Shown here piece after piece: positions 1-5,984 of a stretch of 5,984 bases of DNA. Origin of the DNA: a bacterium (lineage in GTDB: Bacteria; Vulcanimicrobiota; Vulcanimicrobiia; Vulcanimicrobiales; SCRA01); assembly GCA_028869325.1 (NCBI GenBank), contig JAGWST010000520.1, positions 1 to 5,984 on the forward strand, read 5' to 3'. A model generated the notes under the pieces. That model was not told the origin of the DNA. It did not search any database and saw only the letters and a list, made by a program, of their open reading frames with translations. A program made the translations under genes and the position numbers. The stretch's first letter is position 1. Each line of letters opens with the position of its first letter.

Positions 1-154
1 TCGCCGGGCCATCACCGACGCCGAGCGCGAGACGGGCCTCCCCGCCGACGACGTGGTACGCTTCGGACCGCATCGGTTCTACGAGCGCCTGGCCCCCCGT
101 CTGCGCGGCAAGACGCTGCCGTTGGGCGCGCGCCCCGCCGCCGTGCCCGGCTGA
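1..154 (+). CDS. DUF1611 (DgcN-like) family protein, C-terminal fragment
   Basis: An open frame enters from the left edge (codons start at position 2) and ends at TGA 152-154, giving the last 50 residues of a protein whose start lies outside the window. The stretch AITDAERETGLPADDVVRFG resembles the end of DUF1611 proteins, which typically close with a helix, a 'ETGLP..D.VRFG' segment and a short final helix. I recognise this from memory of the family and not from an alignment. DUF1611 includes DgcN, linked to D-glutamate/N-acetyl-glutamate metabolism, and members are often encoded beside dipeptide epimerases of the enolase superfamily. The stop is only 7 nt before the next gene's GTG, so the two are probably co-transcribed. 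The final 15 or so residues (basic, then Pro/Ala-rich) look like a non-conserved tail. The reading frame is likely; the family name is moderately sure. Confidence 0.55.
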   Translation, partial: RRAITDAERETGLPADDVVRFGPHRFYERLAPRLRGKTLPLGARPAAVPG

Positions 155-161
155 GACCGCC

Positions 162-1094
162 GTGGCACGCTTCGCCTTTCTCTCGCCGGTGGAGTGGAGC
201 GACGAGCGCATCTCGACGCCGCTGCCGCTGCGCGGAGCCGTGAGCGCCGTGCCCACCTGGAACGCCGACGGCCAGGCCGCACTGACGCTCGACCTGCGCG
301 CGCGGCTGCCCGGCGCATGGACGCCGTGGGTTCCCCTGGCGGCGTGGGGTCCCGGCGAGCGGCGCTCGCTCAACGGCAGCGCCGAGGGGATCGCTCTGGA
401 TACCGATATCGCCAGCTTCGCGGAGCCGGCCCAGGCGCTGCAGGTCCGCGTGCGCGATGGTGATCCGCGCGCGATTCGCGCGCTGGCCGCAGCGGCCCCC
501 GGCGAGCGCAACTACCTCGCTAGCCGCCAGCCCGACGAGCACTCCGTGGATCTCATCGTCCCCGAGCGCTCGCAGTACGTCAAGGAGGGTGAGCGCGGCT
601 GGTGCAGTCCTACGGCGCTCTCGATGCTGCTGGCCTTCTACGCGCGCCGCTTCGAGCGCGGCGATTGGCAGCTCGATGTGGAGCGCGTGGCGGCGGCCGT
701 CTACGATGCGCGCTACGGCGGCACGGGCAACTGGGCCTTCAACATGGCCTTCGCCGGCTCGCTGGGGCTGACGGCATTCGTCGCCTATCTCGACGACTTC
801 GAGCATGCGCGGCGCTTTCTGCGCCAAGCGATGCCGCTGGTGATCTCCTACTCGTGGCGAAGCGGGGAGCTGGACGGCGCGCCGCTGGAGCAGAGCGACG
901 GCCATCTGGCCGTCTTGCGCGGCATGACCTCGCACGGCGATCCCATCCTCAACGATCCGGCGCATCCGCGGATGCGCGCCATCTACCCGCGCGCGCAGCT
1001 AGAGCGTCTGTGGATGGAGGGCTCGCGCGGCTTGACCTACGTGGTGGTGCCCCACGAGCTGGCCGCCGCAGCCGTTGGACTAGCGCAGCGATGA
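162..1094 (+). CDS. C39-like cysteine peptidase (Peptidase_C39_2 type)
   Basis: This is a 310-residue papain-fold cysteine peptidase. The catalytic cysteine is probably Cys148 in G-W-C-S-P-T-A-L-S-M, the histidine His248 in DGHLAVLRG, and the aspartate Asp265 in LNDPAH; Gln138, ten residues before the cysteine, suits the oxyanion-hole position. Residues 1-125 form an N-terminal region rich in Trp/Pro and short strand-like segments, probably a beta domain. There is no N-terminal hydrophobic stretch, lipobox or C-terminal anchor, so the protein is probably cytoplasmic, unlike the secreted or ABC-transporter-fused C39 bacteriocin peptidases. The start is GTG at 162, 7 nt after the upstream stop, without a clear Shine-Dalgarno; GTG 189 is an alternative. 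The stop overlaps the next start (ATGA at 1091-1094). The substrate is unknown. The DUF1611 neighbour hints at peptides containing D- or gamma-linked glutamate, which is inference. Fold assignment is fairly sure, biological role is not. Confidence 0.8.
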   Translation: MARFAFLSPVEWSDERISTPLPLRGAVSAVPTWNADGQAALTLDLRARLPGAWTPWVPLAAWGPGERRSLNGSAEGIALDTDIASFAEPAQALQVRVRDGDPRAIRALAAAAPGERNYLASRQPDEHSVDLIVPERSQYVKEGERGWCSPTALSMLLAFYARRFERGDWQLDVERVAAAVYDARYGGTGNWAFNMAFAGSLGLTAFVAYLDDFEHARRFLRQAMPLVISYSWRSGELDGAPLEQSDGHLAVLRGMTSHGDPILNDPAHPRMRAIYPRAQLERLWMEGSRGLTYVVVPHELAAAAVGLAQR

Positions 1095-1612
1095 GCGTCT
1101 CGCAGCCGCGCGAGCGGATCACCACCCTGGCCGATGTCGCCGATGCACCGCTGCACCTGGTGTTGGTGGAGCCGGCGATCCCGCCCAACACGGGCAACGT
1201 CTCGCGCCTCTGCGCCGCCACGGGCTGCGCGCTCCACCTGGTCGGGCCGCTGGGCTTCTCCGTCGACGATCGCGCGCTCAAGCGGGCCGGGCTCGACTAT
1301 TGGGAGCATGTGCGTCTGGTGCTCCATGCCTCGCTGCGGGAGTTTCTGGAGAAGACCGAGCGCGAACGGCTCTGGCTCTTCGCGCCGCACGCCCGGCGGC
1401 GCTACGATCGCGTCGCCTACCGTCGCGGCGACATGCTGGTCTTCGGCACCGAGGTGACGGGGCTGCCGCAGGCGCTGCTGGACGCCATGCCCGAGCGCTG
1501 CCTGCGCATCCCCATGCGTCCGCGCAGCGTTCGCACCATCAATCTCTCCACCAGCGTCGGCATCGCCGCCTTCGAGGCGTTGCGCGCCCTCGACTTTCCG
1601 GGGCTGGAATGA
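1091..1612 (+). CDS. trmL: tRNA (cytidine(34)-2'-O)-methyltransferase TrmL, SPOUT family
   Basis: This 173-residue SPOUT-class (TrmH/SpoU) enzyme should transfer a methyl group from S-adenosylmethionine to the ribose 2'-OH of the wobble nucleotide 34 in tRNA-Leu isoacceptors in the cytoplasm. Three motifs are clear: PPNTGNVSRLCAATG at residues 31-45, FGTEVTGLP at 118-126, and IPMRP...TINLSTSVGIAAFEALR at 140-165, which forms the trefoil-knot SAM site. The GFSVDDRALKRAGLDYWE segment (55-72) is typical of TrmL and separates it from larger rRNA methyltransferases. The core matches the E. coli enzyme in length (157 residues) but carries about 19 extra residues at the N-terminus. I see no in-frame ATG nearer the first strand, so ATG 1091 is chosen; it overlaps the peptidase stop by 4 nt. 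No strong Shine-Dalgarno precedes it, which fits translational coupling. The second motif has Thr where the proteobacterial form has Arg, as in some Gram-positive homologues. Confidence 0.93.
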   Translation: MSVSQPRERITTLADVADAPLHLVLVEPAIPPNTGNVSRLCAATGCALHLVGPLGFSVDDRALKRAGLDYWEHVRLVLHASLREFLEKTERERLWLFAPHARRRYDRVAYRRGDMLVFGTEVTGLPQALLDAMPERCLRIPMRPRSVRTINLSTSVGIAAFEALRALDFPGLE

Positions 1613-2346
1613 GCGAGCAGGCCTCCTGCGGCGTTGCGGCCGCGCAGAGCGCCTTCGAGCGCAACGCCAAGCGCGTGATCGCGTGCCGCCGCTGTCCGGA
1701 GCTGCGCGAGTACATCGCCGCCGTGGCACGCGAGAAGCGGCGCGCCTACCGCGATCAGACGTATTGGGGCAAGCCGGTGCCGGCGCTCGGCGATCCGCTG
1801 GCGCGTCTCTTGATCGTGGGGCTGGCGCCGGGCGCCCATGGCTCCAACCGCACGGGGCGCATGTTCACCGGCGATCAATCGGGGCGCTGGCTCTTTCGCG
1901 CGCTGCATCGCGCGGGCTTCGCCAATCGGGAGACGTGGGAGCGTCCCGACGACGGATTGCAATTGATCGACTGCGCCATCACCGCCGCGCTGCATTGCGC
2001 GCCACCGGGCAACAAGCCGACGCCGGCCCAACTGGTCAGCTGCGCGGCGCACTTCCAGGCCGACTTCGATCTCTTCGAGCCGCACCTGCGTGCGCTCGTC
2101 TCACTGGGCGCCATCGGCCATCGCGCCGCCGTGAGGATGCTGGAGAGCCGCGGCTGGCGCTTCGAGGAGCGGCCGGAGTTCGCGCACGGCGCCGAGCATC
2201 TCGCTCAGCGCGAGGGGCGCACGCTGCACGTGCTCTGCACCTACCATCCCTCGCAGCAGAACACCAGCACCAAAGTGCTCACTGAGCCGATGTTCGACGC
2301 CGTGTGGTCACGCGCAAGAGCGATCCTGCACGGCGACGCGCGCTAG
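1609..2346 (+). CDS. Family 5 uracil-DNA glycosylase (UDGb type), Fe-S cluster
   Basis: This 245-residue DNA-repair enzyme should excise uracil, and in characterised UDGb enzymes also hypoxanthine and some other deaminated bases, to start base-excision repair. Family 5 is indicated by the active-site segment GLAPGAHGSNRTGRMF followed by TGDQSG (residues 71-92), which lacks the Asp/Asn catalytic residue used by families 1 and 4, and by the second motif HPSQQNTSTKVLTEPM (213-228). Four cysteines fit the 4Fe-4S ligands of families 4/5: Cys26 and Cys29 in CRRC, then Cys130 and Cys145 spaced C-X14-C. The start ATG 1609 overlaps the trmL stop as ATGA; a much longer upstream open frame on this strand is a shadow of trmL. 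The length is normal for the family. The TAG stop at 2344-2346 overlaps the stop of the converging gene. Family 5 enzymes occur in Thermus, mycobacteria, archaea and many environmental high-GC bacteria. Confidence 0.93.
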   Translation: MSEQASCGVAAAQSAFERNAKRVIACRRCPELREYIAAVAREKRRAYRDQTYWGKPVPALGDPLARLLIVGLAPGAHGSNRTGRMFTGDQSGRWLFRALHRAGFANRETWERPDDGLQLIDCAITAALHCAPPGNKPTPAQLVSCAAHFQADFDLFEPHLRALVSLGAIGHRAAVRMLESRGWRFEERPEFAHGAEHLAQREGRTLHVLCTYHPSQQNTSTKVLTEPMFDAVWSRARAILHGDAR

Positions 2347-2349
2347 CGC
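2340..2349. repeat. 10-bp perfect palindrome holding two convergent stop codons
   Basis: The sequence GCGCTAGCGC is its own reverse complement. On each strand it reads as a final CGC (Arg) codon followed by TAG, so the glycosylase gene and the opposing membrane-protein gene end with the same codon pair and share the CTAG core. The stop codons overlap by two bases. The palindrome has no loop and no T-tract, so it is not a standard intrinsic terminator. It may simply result from two genes being packed end to end. Confidence 0.85.
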
Positions 2350-2605
2350 TTGGGCAGCACGCCCTTCTGCATGATGCCGAAGAAGAAGAGCACCACCATG
2401 ACGCCGATGCAGATGAACGAGAGCGTCGTCAGGCCGGCGTGGCGTGCCAGCAGGCTCAGCACGCCCACGGCGAAGGCCGCGGCCGAGAGATAGCCGCGGC
2501 GCGCCAGCCCCGGCGCGCGCGCGCGCAAGGCGCTAGCCACGTAGACGTTGAGCCCTGCCGCCAGCACGAAGACGACGATCAAGATGGTGAAGACCAGCGT
2601 GTTGT

Positions 2606-2609
<4 letters not shown>
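2343..2609 (-). CDS. Small integral membrane protein of unknown function, 88 aa
   Basis: I do not recognise a family. The 88-residue product starts MNNTLVFTILIVVFVLAAGL and has about three hydrophobic segments: residues 5-27, 41-56 and 62-80. A basic loop (RARAPGLARR, 29-38) lies between the first two, and the end is short and basic (QKGVLPKR). The positive-inside rule would place the first loop and perhaps the C-terminus in the cytoplasm, but the third helix makes the topology uncertain. The start ATG 2609 forms an ATGA overlap with the aspS stop. The frame stays open upstream, but there it is an Arg/Ala-rich shadow of aspS, and the change to a hydrophobic sequence falls exactly at this ATG. 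No Shine-Dalgarno is obvious, so expression probably depends on coupling to aspS. It is the last gene of the minus-strand operon. Any link to tRNA aminoacylation is only positional. Confidence 0.75.
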
Positions 2610-4374
<1,765 letters not shown>

Positions 4375-4378
<4 letters not shown>

Positions 4379-5310
4379 TCTGCTCCTTGATTCTTTGTCG
4401 ACGCAAGCGCGCGCTTGATGCCGCTCACGTAGTGGTACTGGTAGACGATCTGGCGCGCGATGTGCGGCCAGGTGTTCTTCGCCCCGTCGCGGCGGCCGGC
4501 GCGCTCCAGCGTGCCGTAGACACCCGGCGCCTTGGCCAGCAGCGTGTGCAGCCACAGCGAGACCGGCGTCATGCCCAAGTTCATCTGCACGCGCAGGTCG
4601 TGGTGTTTGTTGTAGAAGCGCACCGTCGAGCGGCCGGCCAGCTCCATGCGCCCCTTCTGCTCGTCGTAGCCCACCGGATGCCAGTGGTAGTTCACCGCCT
4701 CCGGCTCGTAGAGGATCGTCACGCCCGCAGCCTGCAGGCGATAGCCCAGCTCCAGGTCCTCGTGGCCGTAGCCGGTGAAAGACTCGTCGAAGGCGCCCAC
4801 CGCCTCCAGATCGGCCCTGCGCACGGATGCGTTACCGGTCAAGAAGTAGAGCCAGGAGAGGCGCTTGCGCGTGGAGGGGTGCAGCGGCCTACGCACGCTG
4901 GTATCCCGCGACTGGCGGTGGTAATCCTCGAAGGAGCCCACCTGCAGCTCCATCCCCACCACGGCGACGCGCTCGCGATCCTTGTGATGGGCCCAGTGGC
5001 GCGAGAGCAGGTCGGCCGATGCCAGAATATCGGCGTCGGTGAAGAGCACCACCTCACCGCGAGCGGCCCGGATACCGGCGTTGCGCGCGCCCGCGCGCCC
5101 CGTGTAGGGCCCGGGCAGATGGCGCACGCGGTCGTCGCGCTCGGCGATCTCGGCCAGATACTCTGCCGTGCCGTCGTTGGAGTTGGAGTCGGCGACCAGG
5201 ATCTCGTAGCGATCGGAGGGCATGTCCTGGCGCAGCAGCGCGGGGATCACGTGCCGCAGTGTATCGATGCGGTTGTAAGTCGGAATGACGACCGAGATAT
5301 CCGTGATCAC
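4375..5310 (-). CDS. GT2 family glycosyltransferase with C-terminal galactosyltransferase-like domain
   Basis: This 311-residue GT-A fold enzyme probably adds a sugar from a nucleotide-sugar donor to a surface glycan at the cytoplasmic side of the membrane. It opens with the GT2 N-terminal strand ISVVIPTYNR (residues 5-14), followed by ILVADSNSNDGTAEYL (37-52) and a GRAGARNAGIRAARGEVVLF segment (71-90). The DXD metal/nucleotide motif is TDADI (91-95, Asp92 and Asp94). TGNASVRR, AFDESFTGYG and HEDLELGYRL (158-192) form the Glyco_transf_7C-type acceptor/catalytic part, with Glu184-Asp185 as the probable catalytic pair. No transmembrane helix is evident. The start is GTG 5310, with GGAG 8 nt upstream and a GTGA overlap with the GT9 stop. 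Its own stop overlaps the proposed aspS start. Pairing with a GT9 gene suggests lipopolysaccharide, capsule or another surface polysaccharide; the sugar and acceptor cannot be read from the sequence. Confidence 0.9.
4383..4388 (-). promoter_or_regulatory. Ribosome binding site for aspS
   Basis: On the minus strand AAGGAG lies 4 nt before GTG 4378 and 13 nt before ATG 4369. The spacing favours the GTG start, as does the GTGA overlap with the upstream glycosyltransferase stop. The site lies inside the last codons of that glycosyltransferase gene. Confidence 0.6.
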
Positions 5311-5984
5311 AGCATCCGCTCCACGCCCTCGACGATCTCCGCGCGCAGCCGAGCGAGGGACTCGGCATTGGCCTGCGCCGGCTTACGCACCAGCGCGCTC
5401 GGCACGCCCCAGGGGGACCACTCCTGTGAGTTCAGCCGGAAGTAGCGATGCTCAAAGACCACCACCGTTGGGCGCCCGACCGCCGCGGCGACGTGCGTGG
5501 CGCCGGTATCCACCGTGATCACGGCGGCGCAGCGCTCGAAGACGGCGGCCCACTGCTGCAAGGTGAGCTCGCCGACGAACCGCACCTCGGGCTGGAGCCG
5601 CGCACGCAGCGGCTCGATCTCGGAGCGCGCCTCCTTTCCGTAGGTCACTACGACCTCCTTCCCGGTGCGCGCGCGCACGTCTTGGAGCAGCTGCGCGAAG
5701 CACTCGCGCGTGCCGCCGCCGCTGAGCCAGCGCGGGGCGAAGTGGAGGGCGATGCGAGGGGCGCTTCCCGGCAGCAGGCGCGCGGCCTCGCGGCGGTCCT
5801 CCGGCGCGAGCGGAAGCACCAGTTTGGTCTCCAGGCTGCTCCCGCCGGCTAGCAACACCAGCTCCAGCACCTGCAGCACCTCATGGCGCACGGGGCGCTC
5901 CGGATGGCGGTCGGCGTCGTCGGGATCGGCCTCGCTCACCGCGTGACGCGTAAAGTAGCGCGATGCGGCCAGGCGCGCCAGCCA
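5307..5984 (-). CDS. GT9 (heptosyltransferase-like) glycosyltransferase, N-terminus outside window
   Basis: The C-terminal 225 residues of a GT-B fold enzyme related to ADP-heptose:LPS heptosyltransferases are present. The clearest signature is VDTGATHVAAAVGRPTVVVF (about residues 158-177 of the visible part), matching the GT9 pattern of Asp-Thr-Gly, His two residues later, and a Pro-containing strand that binds the nucleotide sugar. A HEVLQVLELV helix near residue 34 fits the inter-domain region, where the family usually shows 'HE...nl.LL..lG'. The frame stays open to the right edge and reads WLARLAASRYFTRHA before GTG 5939, which suits the end of the N-terminal domain. GTG 5939 is therefore internal, and the gene continues by perhaps 100 or more codons. 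The usual 'hPGa...KrWp' segment is replaced by ALHFAPRWLSGGGTRECF, so this is a divergent member whose sugar specificity should not be assumed to be heptose. Its TGA overlaps the GT2 start. Confidence 0.8.
   Translation of the reverse strand, partial: WLARLAASRYFTRHAVSEADPDDADRHPERPVRHEVLQVLELVLLAGGSSLETKLVLPLAPEDRREAARLLPGSAPRIALHFAPRWLSGGGTRECFAQLLQDVRARTGKEVVVTYGKEARSEIEPLRARLQPEVRFVGELTLQQWAAVFERCAAVITVDTGATHVAAAVGRPTVVVFEHRYFRLNSQEWSPWGVPSALVRKPAQANAESLARLRAEIVEGVERML
5319..5322 (-). promoter_or_regulatory. Ribosome binding site for the GT2 gene
   Basis: GGAG on the minus strand is 8 nt before GTG 5310, a good spacing that supports this start over an internal one. It lies inside the coding sequence of the upstream GT9 gene. 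Confidence 0.5.

Noticed and set aside
154..162. Promoter between the DUF1611 fragment and the C39 gene
   Set aside because: Only 7 nt separate the genes, and I saw no -10/-35 pair that stands out from the coding sequence.
12..965. Long minus-strand open frame (317 codons) opposite the C39 peptidase
   Set aside because: Its translation is Arg/Ala/Gly-rich with no domain, and it lies antisense to a gene with intact catalytic motifs. This is the usual shadow frame of high-GC coding DNA.
602..1612. A 336-residue fusion upstream of TrmL
   Set aside because: The extra N-terminal part is an Arg/Ala-rich out-of-frame reading of the peptidase gene. The true start is ATG 1091.
2340..2349. The palindrome as an intrinsic terminator
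   Set aside because: It has no loop, only 5-bp arms and no T-run on either strand.
5307..5939. GT9 gene as a complete 210-residue protein starting at GTG 5939
   Set aside because: The frame remains open to the window edge with plausible GT9 sequence, and family members are usually well over 300 residues, so the gene is truncated by the window and is not short.

Overview
The window is densely packed bacterial DNA with high GC (by eye well over 60%) and almost no non-coding sequence. It holds eight protein genes: four on the plus strand (one cut by the left edge) and four on the minus strand (one cut by the right edge). The two groups converge at about 2345. I see no rRNA, tRNA, CRISPR array, insertion sequence, attachment site or phage gene.

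Left half, plus strand: the tail of a probable DUF1611 (DgcN-like) protein, a C39-like cysteine peptidase with no visible signal peptide, a TrmL-type tRNA (cytidine/uridine-34 2'-O) methyltransferase, and a family 5 (UDGb-type) uracil-DNA glycosylase with an Fe-S cluster cysteine set. Right half, minus strand, in transcription order: a GT9 (heptosyltransferase-like) glycosyltransferase running off the window, a GT2 glycosyltransferase, aspartyl-tRNA synthetase (aspS), and an 88-residue membrane protein of unknown function.

Five of the six same-strand junctions are 4-nt ATGA or GTGA stop/start overlaps, so both groups look like translationally coupled operons. The two operons meet with overlapping TAG stop codons inside a 10-bp palindrome and with no room for an intergenic terminator. 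Functionally the operons are mixed: possible peptide recycling, tRNA modification and base-excision repair on the left; surface glycan synthesis, translation and a membrane protein on the right.

The organism cannot be fixed from this window. High GC, GT9 plus GT2 enzymes (which lean towards a diderm with surface glycans), a family 5 UDG and a histidine-type AspRS suggest an environmental, possibly little-cultivated high-GC bacterium. The most informative observation is that the AspRS carries the His and Gly residues associated with non-discriminating bacterial enzymes, which predicts that Asn-tRNA is made through Asp-tRNA(Asn) and GatCAB. I found no clear sign of a wholly new system. The least explained elements are the DUF1611/C39 peptidase pair and the small membrane protein coupled to aspS.
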